A stretch of DNA of 12,700 nucleotides from Larix sibirica (GCA_004151065.3 NWUY0303921946.1:1-12700); one strand, 5' to 3'; counted from the first letter of the stretch, positions 1 through 7,101 are shown. Program-made: numbers and translations. Notes: generated by a model from the letters alone, not told the origin.

Positions 1-1
1 C

Positions 2-370
2 TTTGCATCCTTGGAAGAAAAAGATGAAGAGCCAAAGGAAAAAAGAAATGAAACGGAGGTCTGCCCCCCATCGAGATCTGAGGAAGCTACGCTGGGGAAA
101 GAAAACGAAGAAACACCTGTCACTCTTGCCTCCGAATCTGAAGATCCTGCCTCTGAAAGTGAAGAAGACGAAACTAGCAGCTCTCAGGTCACTTCGAAGA
201 AAGCCTCGCGTGGGCGAAAAAAAAAAAAAGAAACTAGAGAAAAGGAAACATACAGAGATATCCTTCAACGATCCCAAAAAACCATCAAGAACATGCTGCA
301 CTCTACAAGATCCACTAGGCAGCAAGACTGGGTTCCAAAAGGAGCCCCCCCCACCCCATCAAGTTATTGA
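2..370 (+). CDS. LINE-A ORF1, C-terminal part (partial)
   Basis: This frame is open from the first bases of the window to a TGA at 368-370, so it is the tail of a longer protein whose start lies outside. There is no ATG near the left edge; the first possible alternative start codon (TTG at 11) is simply an internal leucine. The visible 122 residues are low-complexity: an acidic Glu/Ser/Thr-rich part (about 8-200), a lysine cluster encoded by an A13 run (217-229), then a TYRDIL segment at about 258 and an RSTRQQDW segment near 310. In plant LINEs the ORF1 product is an RNA-binding gag-like protein. No zinc knuckle or RRM is visible in this fragment, so the assignment rests on position just before ORF2. 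The overlapping basic frame (3-395) is judged a shadow. Confidence 0.7.
   Translation, partial: FASLEEKDEEPKEKRNETEVCPPSRSEEATLGKENEETPVTLASESEDPASESEEDETSSSQVTSKKASRGRKKKKETREKETYRDILQRSQKTIKNMLHSTRSTRQQDWVPKGAPPTPSSY
217..229 (+). repeat. A13 homopolymer inside ORF1
   Basis: Thirteen consecutive A residues encode a run of lysines in the ORF1 frame. The reading frame is kept on both sides of the run. Homopolymers of this length slip readily in replication and sequencing. Confidence 0.9.
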
Positions 371-372
371 TG
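368..372 (+). promoter_or_regulatory. TGATG stop-start overlap between ORF1 and ORF2
   Basis: The ORF1 stop TGA (368-370) shares its A with an ATG (370-372) that opens ORF2 five codons ahead of the conserved S-W-N-C-R-G start of the endonuclease domain. The ORF2 frame has a stop at 316-318 and no other ATG between that stop and 370, so this ATG is the natural start. Such one-base overlaps are known to support termination-reinitiation; UAAUG coupling is described for the silkworm LINE SART1. That this site works in the same way is an inference. Confidence 0.6.
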
Positions 373-1130
373 TATCTAGTCTCCTAGAACTGTAGGGGGT
401 TCGGAAGTAAAGTAAAGGAAGAAGCACTCAAAGATCTAATTCGAATGACAAAGCCACAGATCCTACTTATCCAGGAGACCAAAATGGAGGAAGTCGACCT
501 CCTCAAAGCTAGTCAAACATTTTGGAAAATGGGTCATGGAAGAGCTGTCAGTTCCCGGGGTGCCTCTGGAGGCATCGGTACCTTCTGGGATAGCTCAGCC
601 TTTGATTTAGTGCAAGTTGAAAGCTGCACCCACTGGATCTTTACTCAACTTCATCACAAAGATACGGGCCACCTTGTAAGTCTCTTTAACCTTTATGTAC
701 CTGTCCTTCTTTCGGAGAAACGAACTTACTGGGATCAGCTAAGGGCCTTCCTTAACTCCAATCCTCTTGACAATATAATAGTGGGAGTAGACCTAAATGT
801 CACCCTTGCTCAGGGAGAAAAAAAGGTGGCTCCCCGGTAAGATACCCGACCAGGGAATGGGTGGAGGACATCATCTTGGAATGGGACTTGGAGGATATCA
901 AACCTGCCAAAGGAAAGTACACTTGGTCAAACAAAAGACTGGGACTAGGTCATATTGCTTCCAGACTTGATAGATTCTTGGTTCAAAACTCTCTCCTATT
1001 GTATGGACTATCAGCCTATTCTAAAATTCTGCCCCACAGCGTGTCAGATCATAAGCCAATTCTACTGGAAATTTCTCAAGAAAAGACCCTAAGGCCAATC
1101 CCTTTCAGATTTAGTCCGGCTTGGTTAACT
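370..1130 (+). other. AP endonuclease (EEP) domain of LINE-A ORF2
   Basis: This domain would cut one strand of the target to prime reverse transcription. Visible motifs in order are NCRG (Asn codon at 388), IQETKM with the catalytic Glu at 475-477, LYVP with Tyr at 694, the GVDLNV block with Asp at 790-792 and Asn at 796 (the usual second Gly of GGDLN is Val here), RLDRFLV near 966-986, and the terminal SDHKPILLE motif with Asp at 1047 and His at 1050. The domain is interrupted by the TAG at 385 and by the frameshift near 818-841; a further TAG at 1143 lies just after it. Trp was probably the residue at 385 and at 1143. Length and motif order match L1-type endonucleases. Confidence 0.9.
818..840 (+). 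other. Frameshift site in LINE-A endonuclease (A7 run)
   Basis: The upstream frame reads GVDLNVTLAQGEK and then hits TAA at 838-840. The downstream frame becomes coherent immediately after the A7 run (818-824), reading GGSPVRYPTREWVED. The net change is loss of one base or gain of two at or next to the homopolymer. It is the only frame change found in ORF2. Confidence 0.85.
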
Positions 1131-1640
1131 CAGGAGGGCTTCTAGGAGATTGTCTCCCAAAGCTGGAGTGCCCCAATTCGTGGCTCACCTTTCTTCGTTT
1201 GGGAAGAAAAATCAAGGCGACTTAAATATGAACTCAAAAAGTGGGCTAAATTGCTTAAAACCCCTGCCTTCAAGAAGAAAGAAGCGCAAAAGCTTCTGGA
1301 GGAGCATTAGCTGCTACTCGAAGAGAGCATCATCACCAATGATCTCCTTACCCGTGAAGCAAAGCTACAAAGGGAGTTGCATCAAGCTTGTTGTGAGGAA
1401 GAAAATTACTGGAAGATAAAATCTAGAAGTCTTTGGCTTGAAGCCAAAGACAAAAACACTAGGTTCTTCCATAAGCAGGCAGAGGCCAGAAAGCAATTCA
1501 AAATAGTCAAGGAAATCCATCATCAAGATCAAGACATCTAGGACTTCGATGGAATAAAGCAGGCATCCCACTCATTTTTCAAAGATCTTTATACTGAAAT
1601 TACTGATAATCTGGTCAATGGCAACTCCTACCCTATCTCT

Positions 1641-2699
1641 TTGATCCCTAAGCTTGTTCAATATGAGACAAATATGATTCTGACAGCCCCGGTGAAACTC
1701 AATGAAATTAAAGCAGCGCTTGATCAAATGGAAGCCGACAAGGCCCCCGGCCCGGATGGATTCACTAATCGCTTCTTCAAGGCTTGTTGGCCTATCATCA
1801 AAGAAGATCTGCACAGAATGGTCCTAAAGTCCCAACATATCAACAAAATTGGAGGTAGTACCAACTCAGCCTTCTTGGCGCTTATCCCTAAAGCAAAAGG
1901 TGCAATCAACTTCAGCAGGTTTCGCCCAATATCCTTATGCAACACTGGATACAAGATAATCACCAAGGTTATAGCGACCAGACTCAAAAATCTTCTTCCA
2001 GCCATAATCCCTAAGAATCAAGGAGGGTTCATCAAAGGTCGCCAAATCTTGGACAACATCATCCTCGTACAGGAGGCAATTCACTCAAGCAGTCAACGAA
2101 AAGAAAAAGGTATGGTCATCAAGTTAGATTTAGCAAATGCCTTTTACAGAGTAAATCATGATTTTCTCTTTAAAGCTATGGAAAATTTTGGATTTGCTCC
2201 TGGTTTTATAAGTTGGATCAAGGCTTATGTAGGTTCTCCATGGATTGCCCCCATGGTAAATGGGCGTGCTGCTGGGTTTTTCAAAGCTTCACGGGGCTTG
2301 AGGCAAGGATGCCCCTTGTCACCTCTGCTCTTTGCAATCAAAGCCTTGGTCTTGAGCTTCCAACTTGATCATTGCCAGCATCTCCAATCTTTATCAGGTC
2401 TAAGAATGGCGGTCGGAATCAAAGATATAAACCACGCCCAGTTTGTTGACGACACACTGCTATTGGGAGGTGCTAGTGTCCACTCAGCCCGTAATTTTAA
2501 AAATGAGTTAGACACTTACAATGAGATGTCGGGAAACAATATCAACTTCATGAAGAGCAAAGTCTACGGGTGGAACTGCACTCCTAGGGATATGTTAGAT
2601 ATCACTAGAGTTCTGGGCATGGAAGGCTTCACAACTTGGGACTCGTTCAAATACCTGGGAGTGCCAATCTTCAAAACATCCCCAAAATCTTCTCACTAG
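1641..2699 (+). other. Reverse transcriptase domain of LINE-A ORF2
   Basis: This open stretch holds the non-LTR RT fingers and palm. Motifs in order are KAPGPDG (near 1740), FRPISLCNTGYKI (near 1920), NQGGFIKGRQILDNI (near 2015), motif A KLDLANAF with the catalytic Asp at 2127-2129, motif B SRGLRQGCPLSPLLF (near 2290), and motif C FVDD with the paired Asp codons at 2448-2453. A YLGVP segment follows near 2655. The usually conserved second Asp after AF in motif A (AFDRV) is Tyr here (2145-2147). The TAG at 2697 most likely replaces Trp in a C-TGG context; the same frame continues directly as LPILDKLK. The RT fold itself is uninterrupted in this copy, which is unusual for a dead LINE of this length. 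Confidence 0.95.
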
Positions 2700-3800
2700 C
2701 TCCCTATTTTGGACAAACTAAAAATCAGAATTCATTCCTGGGGATCTTCGTGGTTGAACCTGGCAGGCAAAGTGGTCCTGCTAAAGTCCGTTCTTTCTAG
2801 CATTCCCGTCTTCCAAAGCACCATGCTTCTTGCCCCGAACTCGATTGTCCTTAAAATTGACACCCTGCTAAGACCTTTCCTTTGGGAAGGAGGAAAGCAT
2901 AACGAAAGGAGGCTCCATCTTGTCGGGTGGGGGAAAGTTATCAAACCTCGTTTGGAAGGAGGACTTCAGCTTCGGGTGATCAGTACCCAAAACCTTGCCC
3001 TCGGAGCCAAAATTCTCTGGAATTTAATTTCAGGCAAGCTTACTTGGAGCAAATCTATCATCTGGAAAAAGTACTTCCATGGCCCTCACCTCCGGTGCCT
3101 AAATCAGCCTCCTAAGAGCCCCAAAGGATCTCCAATTTTTGCGCTCTGTCAAAGAACTCTAGATTTCTTCCAATCAAATCTTTCGTGGTCTCCAGGGAAT
3201 GGAAAACATATCAGAATCTGGGAGGATTCGATTTTGAGAGATCTTTCATTAAGCAATCAAGATGGCATGGGAAATATTAAAACCTGGCTCATGTCCAACA
3301 ATCAGAAAACCCTCTGGGACATCTCGACTTGGAACGATGATAATGAGAAATCCTGGAAAGGTTGGGACCTTGGAAACAGTCCCGAGGTATTAAATGATGA
3401 AGTTAAAAATCTTTGCTTTCATCTGCAGGGGAAGACACCTATCTCAACTCGCTTTAAAGACTCAAGATGTTGGGGATATACTTCCGAAAAATATACGGCT
3501 ACAGCTGACTATAAATTTCTCCTTGGAATCCCTCCTGTTCCACTGGATACACCAGTTTGGAAAGCAATCTGGTCTACCAAATCCCTTCCAAAAATAGACA
3601 TGTTCATATGGACGTTGACTCACAAGAGCATTCTGACGAATGAAAATCTTAGAAAAAGGGGCTGGGAAGGGTCTTCTAGATGCCCTTTATGCTGCCTGGA
3701 GGAAGAAACCTCATAACATCTTCTTCTCCTCTGCCCCTACGCTAAGGAAGTTTGGGGGAAAGCTTTGGATTTTGAGCCTACTCTAATCCACCTTATGTGG
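2700..3800 (+). other. RT thumb/connection and zf-RVT domain of LINE-A ORF2
   Basis: The frame continues from the RT through SWGSSWLNLAGKVVLLKS and the plant-LINE linker with repeated Trp-Gly motifs (FLWEGGK, LVGWGKV, EGGLQLR). Near 3495-3790 it reaches the zf-RVT module: a DTPVWKAIWSTKSLPKIDMF segment, then RCPLC, and an H-x4-C (HLLLLC) followed by PYAKEVWG. Together these give the CxxC...HxxxxC pattern seen in plant LINE ORF2 proteins, whose role is thought to be RNA or DNA binding. The TAA at 3714-3716 falls between the CxxC and the His and probably replaces a Gln (CAA). Confidence in the module is high; its exact function is not settled. Confidence 0.85.
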
Positions 3801-4175
3801 GATCTCTCTGAACTCCTAAAATCATGGGAGTCCTTCTGCCCTTTCTCGCTAAATAAAAAAGAACAGTTAAAATAGTGCTGGAACTTGCTCCCCAAGTTTG
3901 TTTTATGGAAAATCTGGCTAGAAAGGAACAACAGGCTGTTTTGAAACAAAACTTGCACCTCATCCATTGTGGCTGTAAAAGCTAGAGCTTTGCTTGAAGA
4001 CACCCTATCCTTTCTACCTACAAGCAAAAACTCAACCTATCTCGATTCGGAAGAGTCTCTATGGCTCAAGAAACTCGTCCCTTCTCTTCACTCTCCTGAA
4101 GTAATCCCCACAAGAGTCGATGATAGCTGGGAAATTTGCATGGAAGAGCAAGATTTCATCAGATAGAGGAACAGC

Positions 4176-4625
4176 CTGAATAAGAACTATCTGTTCTTCG
4201 ACGGTGCTGCCAAAGGTAATCCAGGAGTGGCCGGTGGGGGTGGAATTCTTTTGGATCCTGATGGAAATACTAATCTCTCCCTTGCTTGGGGTCTAGGAAA
4301 AGACACGAACAATAAGGCAGAAGCTTTAGCTCTGTGGCAAGGTCTGCGTCAAGCTTACAACAAAAATATCAACAATCTGGCTGTCTTCGGTGACTCAAGA
4401 CTGATAATAAAGGCTATTATCACTCAAAATACGCCCAAGAACCTCAAGCTCAATCACATTCTTCAGAAAATCATTCTTTTGGTGAAGAAATTCAACTCTA
4501 TAAGTTTTTATCGTGTTTTAAGGCAGCTTAACTCTTTAGCAGATGTCGAAGCAAACAGAGGGGCGTCTCTGAGCAACGGGGCTCTTTTGATAAATGGTAT
4601 TGAAAGTCATGACATCATACCCTAA
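4176..4625 (+). other. C-terminal RNase H domain of LINE-A ORF2
   Basis: The segment reads YLFFDGAAKGNPG and has the four acidic residues expected of an active RNase H: Asp at 4200-4202 (FFDG), Glu at 4320-4322 (NNKAEALAL), Asp at 4392-4394 (VFGDSR) and Asp at 4542-4544 (NSLADVEAN). The NxxAD ending and overall pattern resemble the RNase H acquired by some plant L1-clade LINEs, which would degrade the RNA of the RNA/DNA hybrid. The domain itself has no stop and no frameshift; the nearest lesion is the TAG at 4164-4166 just before it. It ends at the natural ORF2 terminus. Confidence 0.92.
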
Positions 4626-5105
4626 GACTAAACTTATCATTGCGGGAATTCGAATTGCCTGGGAATGCTCACCCTCAAACTCTAGACGGCTGCGATTAGC
4701 TTGGATCAATATAAGATCTCGACCTCTCTGTCTTTTAGCCAGTGATCTTCTGAAGCAACCTGGAAAGTTCCTTTACTCTTCCAATCTCTCTCTTGAAAGG
4801 TTTGGTATCGGATAGCAAGGCCAAGCATGAAGATCTAATTCAGAAACGCGCATCAGGCTGTCTATCAATCTCAAATGGAGGATATCGTGAAGTTAAGATC
4901 AGTTCTTCAACTCTGGGGAAATTATGGAGTTAAAAGCATCTGGCCTGCTTTCTACCTCTCTCCGATTATAATCTTTGTTTTTATCATCTTCTGCAAGTCT
5001 AAACCGGCCGAATTAGATCTGTTGTCTCGAGTTTGAGCTACACTCTGACTGTAACCGTTTCAGTGGCTAGCCATTGCTTTTAATCCAAAACTTAACCGTT
5101 CTCGT
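4626..5105 (+). other. LINE-A 3' region (3' UTR)
   Basis: About 480 bases lie between the ORF2 stop and the A-tail. Base composition stays like that of ORF2 and changes to AT-rich only after 5116, which supports this stretch belonging to the element. It contains a small ORF (4875-5036, listed separately). No canonical AATAAA is visible close to the A-tail. Confidence 0.75.
4875..5036 (+). CDS. Small ORF in LINE-A 3' region, 53 aa, predicted single membrane segment
   Basis: An ATG at 4875 opens 53 codons ending in TGA at 5034-5036. I do not recognise the product. Residues 1-21 are mixed and charged (MEDIVKLRS start), residues about 22-40 are strongly hydrophobic (PAFYLSPIIIFVFIIFC), and the tail is polar with a Lys-Ser-Lys after the hydrophobic stretch, which would fit a single-pass membrane segment. 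The frame is the same as ORF2 but separated from it by several stops, and it is open upstream back to about 4839. No stop interrupts it although ORF2 has nine. A chance ORF of 53 codons is quite possible, so its reality depends on conservation in other copies. Confidence 0.3.
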   Translation: MEDIVKLRSVLQLWGNYGVKSIWPAFYLSPIIIFVFIIFCKSKPAELDLLSRV

Positions 5106-5116
5106 AAAAAAAAAAA
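5106..5116 (+). repeat. Poly(A) tail of LINE-A
   Basis: Eleven A residues end the element, following TCTCGT. After the run the sequence changes to AT-rich DNA, as expected at the 3' junction of a LINE insertion on the + strand. Confidence 0.8.
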
Positions 5117-5224
5117 TTATTTTTATATGAGTATTCACCAATTCACCATTCATACAAGCAAATCAAGCAAAAAGTACAAAAGACAAAAAACAACATTTAT
5201 AGGAATAAAACCTCTATATTGTGT
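5117..5224. other. AT-rich spacer between LINE-A and SINE-1
   Basis: No coding signal or RNA gene is visible. The first bases after the A-tail would be the 3' copy of the LINE-A target-site duplication, but the 5' copy lies outside the window. Confidence 0.5.
5207..5224 (+). repeat. Putative left target-site duplication of SINE-1 (degenerate)
   Basis: AAAACCTCTATATTGTGT resembles AAAACTCTAATGTGT at 5403-5417 if small gaps are allowed. The match is imperfect and could be chance in AT-rich DNA. Confidence 0.35.
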
Positions 5225-5401
5225 CAACCCAATGGGTTAGATCAAGTGGTTGAGTGTAGTGATTTGCAAGTAAGAGGTCTTGGGGTCAAGTCCCTAGGTT
5301 GGATACCTCTGTGAATATTGTGGGCCTCACTTGATGTCCCCACCGGGTTAGGCTACCAAGAGTGCTTGAAGGGTTTCCCATGATGTGCATTTTGTAAAAA
5401 A
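5225..5401 (+). mobile_element. SINE-1: tRNA-derived SINE
   Basis: The head has a box A-like TAGATCAAGTGG (5238-5249; one mismatch to TRGYNNANNNGG) and a box B-like GGGTCAAGTCC (5283-5293; one mismatch to GGTTCRANNCC), spaced by 33 bases as in tRNA genes and pol III-transcribed SINEs. A tRNA-unrelated body of about 100 bases follows, ending in GGGTTTCCCATGATGTGC, a T-rich step and an A6 tail (5396-5401). The head and the 3' end both resemble SINE-2 (6902-7101, minus strand), so the two appear to be members of one family. Imperfect direct repeats flank it (5207-5224 and 5403-5417). Confidence 0.7.
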
Positions 5402-5402
5402 C

Positions 5403-5417
5403 AAAACTCTAATGTGT
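5403..5417 (+). repeat. Putative right target-site duplication of SINE-1 (degenerate)
   Basis: AAAACTCTAATGTGT lies directly after the A-rich tail and matches the left flank with gaps. Its position is as expected for a duplication; the identity is weak. Confidence 0.35.
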
Positions 5418-5762
5418 GGAGAAAACATTCAATCAAACTCTACTATATTAAATTTGAATAACTTTGATAAACTTGTGTAAAGAAAAACAATACCAAACAA
5501 AATCTAAAACAAAACAATTAACAATGGCTCACAAGCACATAAAACATAGATTTACCCTGTAAACTCAAAACTAGAAAAACCAACATTCCTAAGAGTTTCT
5601 CCACTCTCTCTCTCTCATTGCATTATATTTTTTTGTTTACAATAGCATCCAAAACCTTAAATTCGAGTTCACAAACCCAATTCCTTAACCTGAATAAGTT
5701 TACAATGGGCCGAAAACAACTCAAAATGGACCTATTTTTTTTCTTCTTTTAGGGGCATTTCC
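5418..5762. other. AT-rich noncoding stretch
   Basis: No gene is visible. It contains a short CT microsatellite (5604-5616) and pyrimidine-rich runs near 5735-5750, just ahead of the gypsy-related sequence. No LTR boundary or primer-binding site could be identified. Confidence 0.6.
5604..5616 (+). repeat. (CT)n microsatellite
   Basis: Six and a half CT units in a row. Confidence 0.9.
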
Positions 5763-5765
5763 CCC

Positions 5766-5858
5766 ATGCACCCCTAGTTATGGGGGGTTGATCAACCCCC
5801 CAAACACCCCTATTTAGGGGGGGTTGATCAACCCCCCAAACACCCCTTGCTTTGGGAA
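5766..5858 (+). repeat. 36-bp tandem repeat with a 20-bp perfect palindrome, in frame with the gypsy relic
   Basis: G6-TTGATCAA-C6 is a perfect 20-base palindrome at 5782-5801 and recurs at 5818-5837, each followed by AAACACCCCT. The repeat step is 36 bases, that is 12 codons. In the frame of the downstream gag/protease relic it reads VDQPPKHPYLGG followed by VDQPPKHPLLWE, with a partial earlier unit (MHP, stop, LWG) from 5766. A proline-rich coding repeat of a gag region is one reading; a noncoding hairpin-forming repeat is another. The sequence could extrude as a cruciform. Confidence 0.65.
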
Positions 5859-6062
5859 CCTACAAAGGCTACAACACATGTCCAACAAAATCCTCCAACA
5901 CCCCTCAAGCATAGAACTCTACAAAGATCCATTATCCACACAAATATATTTTGAACCACCTTGGACAAAGCTCTACATTGAACCACCTTCCACGAGACTC
6001 ATTTGTGGGGCCACATTGCACAAGGTTCTATTGATGAGACTTAGTAGAGGAATCTTTTGATA
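5859..6062 (+). other. Weakly coding stretch, probable gag remnant
   Basis: The gag/protease frame has several stops here, while the next frame over is open from 5824 to 6060 and contains a local repeat (FEPPWTKLYIEPPSTRLI). A frame change within a gag relic would explain this, but I do not recognise a gag motif. Confidence 0.3.
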
Positions 6063-6832
6063 GTTAGCCTATCTAAGTGAAGGATGATCAAAAGTGGCCA
6101 AAAGTATGAGCATTCCCCAACCACATAGGCCTAAGATATGATCTAGAGATCAACTTTGGAATTTGATTTATCTCAAGACTTGAGAAAGATCAAAATTTAT
6201 GTTCCATTCACTAAATTAATCAAGATCTCAAACCAAAGGAGAAAGGGTATGAAGTCGTTAGCCATGGAAGTTGTCATAGATCAAGCATAAGAAAAAATTG
6301 AGATATATTTGGGCATGAGTTGAGACACCAAGTTTGTTCAATCACCACCCTTTTATGTCACCTTGGTGTTTAATAACTTGTCGTTTCATAATCGCATACA
6401 TGATTCAGGTGCATACAACAATAGGATGCCTAAGCTGCAAGTGATTTTGCAATGGATTCTCGAGAGGTCAAGTTATGTGGTATGACTGAAAATTTGGAGG
6501 TGAAGGTTGATGCTTATCTAAATAAATTGATCGTCATGGATGTGTTAGTAGTACATATCCCAGCTACATGGGGAATGTTGCTTTTAAGAAGATGGGTTTA
6601 CACTATTGGTGGACATGTCCACTTGGATCTATTTTATTCCACCTTTCTAATATCTAATAAGTACAATAGTAAGCTATACAATGAGAAAGAATTGAAATTT
6701 AACATAAAACACCCAAATAAGCCAATGAATGAGATATTTTTCCTTGAGGATGACTTGGGAAATTACAACAATGAAGGTTGGAATTGGCCATCCTTTAGAG
6801 CTTATTGCTACTAGTGAATACAATGCTATTGG
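6063..6832 (+). pseudogene. Gypsy gag C-terminus and aspartic protease relic
   Basis: From 6063 the frame reads a linker typical of plant Ty3/gypsy gag-pro (LEFDLSQDLRKIKIYV near 6140), then PPFYVTLVFNN and the protease active-site HDSGA with Asp at 6402-6404. Reading shifts to another frame near 6450, with loss of roughly 20-25 residues that normally follow the active site, and continues as DSREVKLCGMTENLEVKVDA, VVHIPATWGMLLLRRWV and GGHVHLDL, which are recognisable blocks of the protease C-terminal half in these elements, and ends with PMNEIFFLEDDLGNY. The protease would release the mature Gag and Pol proteins. Stops at 6078, 6126, 6132, 6141, 6288 and 6324 interrupt the first part. The assignment as an aspartic protease is firm; the clade is not. 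Confidence 0.78.
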
Positions 6833-6884
6833 TGCTTTATGGACTTTGCATTTTGATGAAGCATAGTTTAGGAATGGCATTGTA

Positions 6885-6901
6885 TGGAATAGTCCTCACT
6901 T
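6885..6901 (+). repeat. Left target-site duplication of SINE-2
   Basis: TGGAATAGTCCTCACTT, identical over 17 bases to 7102-7118. Confidence 0.95.
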
Positions 6902-7101
6902 TTTTTCCAATGAACAACCTCACGGAAAACCCTCTGAGTACTTCCCCATGATTCATGGATGGTAAACAGGGTAAACCATCGACCCTGATTACAGAGCCTA
7001 ACACTAAGGGGATCAAGAGAGTTGAACCCGTGATCTCCCCAACTCTGGGGGGGATATATCTAACAGCTGCCTCGTGACTTCTTGAGATAACCCTCGGGGC
7101 T
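6902..7101 (-). mobile_element. SINE-2: tRNA-derived SINE, minus strand, perfect 17-bp target-site duplication
   Basis: The 200-base insert lies exactly between two identical 17-base repeats. Its left edge is a T run (6900-6906, shared with the repeat), which is the A-tail on the minus strand. On the minus strand, box A-like TATCTCAAGAAG (7078-7089) precedes a box B-like GGTTCAACTCT (7018-7028) with one mismatch to consensus. Its 3' end, GGGTTTTCCGTGAGGTTG then CATTGG and A's, resembles the 3' end of SINE-1, and the heads also resemble each other (GGGTTAnnTCAAG). It carries no ORF and would need LINE RT in trans. It sits inside the gypsy RNase H-like relic, so it inserted after that element. 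Confidence 0.85.

Larger units (their letters stand above)
370..4625 (+). pseudogene. LINE-A ORF2: endonuclease-RT-RNase H polyprotein, broken
   Basis: ORF2 would encode about 1,420 residues that nick target DNA and copy the element RNA onto it by target-primed reverse transcription. The frame starting at ATG 370 runs to about 824; a small indel then moves reading to the frame that holds to the final TAA at 4623-4625. In-frame stops are at 385 (TAG), 1143 (TAG), 1308 (TAG), 1539 (TAG), 2697 (TAG), 3714 (TAA), 3873 (TAG), 3942 (TGA) and 4164 (TAG). Flanking residues show that several replace Trp or Gln: 385 sits in the conserved SWNCRG motif, and 2697 precedes LPILDKLKIRIHSWG. The endonuclease, RT and RNase H catalytic residues are otherwise mostly kept, so decay is recent. 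The ORF ends in HDIIP. Confidence 0.92.
1..5116 (+). mobile_element. LINE-A: L1-clade non-LTR retrotransposon, 5' end outside window
   Basis: The element reads in the order ORF1 tail, AP endonuclease, reverse transcriptase, zf-RVT Cys/His motif, RNase H, 3' untranslated region and a terminal run of 11 A (5106-5116). This is the layout of plant L1-clade LINEs that carry a C-terminal RNase H. From about 825 to 4625 the whole of ORF2 stays in one reading frame, so the copy is structurally almost complete and fairly young, although it is inactivated by in-frame stops and one frameshift. The 5' UTR and most of ORF1 lie before base 1, so the target-site duplication cannot be tested here; the 3' copy would begin just after 5116 in an AT-rich stretch. 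Confidence 0.93.

Noticed and set aside
3-395. Open frame with a very basic product overlapping ORF1
   Set aside because: It overlaps the acidic ORF1 frame, starts at a non-ATG codon at the window edge and runs past the ORF2 start. Its Arg/Lys richness comes from reading GAA-rich codons one base off.
1365-2005. Minus-strand open frames opposite LINE-A ORF2
   Set aside because: They are antisense to clear RT and linker coding sequence and show no motif.
4594-4815. Open frame of 73 codons across the end of LINE-A ORF2
   Set aside because: It overlaps the RNase H end in another frame, has no recognisable motif, and the ORF2 stop at 4623 looks natural.
5238-5293. Possible tRNA gene on the + strand
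   Set aside because: Boxes A and B are present with mismatches, but no complete cloverleaf with acceptor stem could be drawn, and the A tail plus related copy at 6902-7101 indicate a SINE.
5824-6060. Open frame of 78 codons as an independent gene
   Set aside because: It starts within the palindromic tandem repeat and lies directly before the gypsy gag/protease relic. A frame-changed gag remnant is the simpler explanation.
7018-7089. Possible tRNA gene on the - strand
   Set aside because: It lies wholly inside an insert with exact 17-bp target duplications and a poly(A) end, so it is the head of SINE-2.
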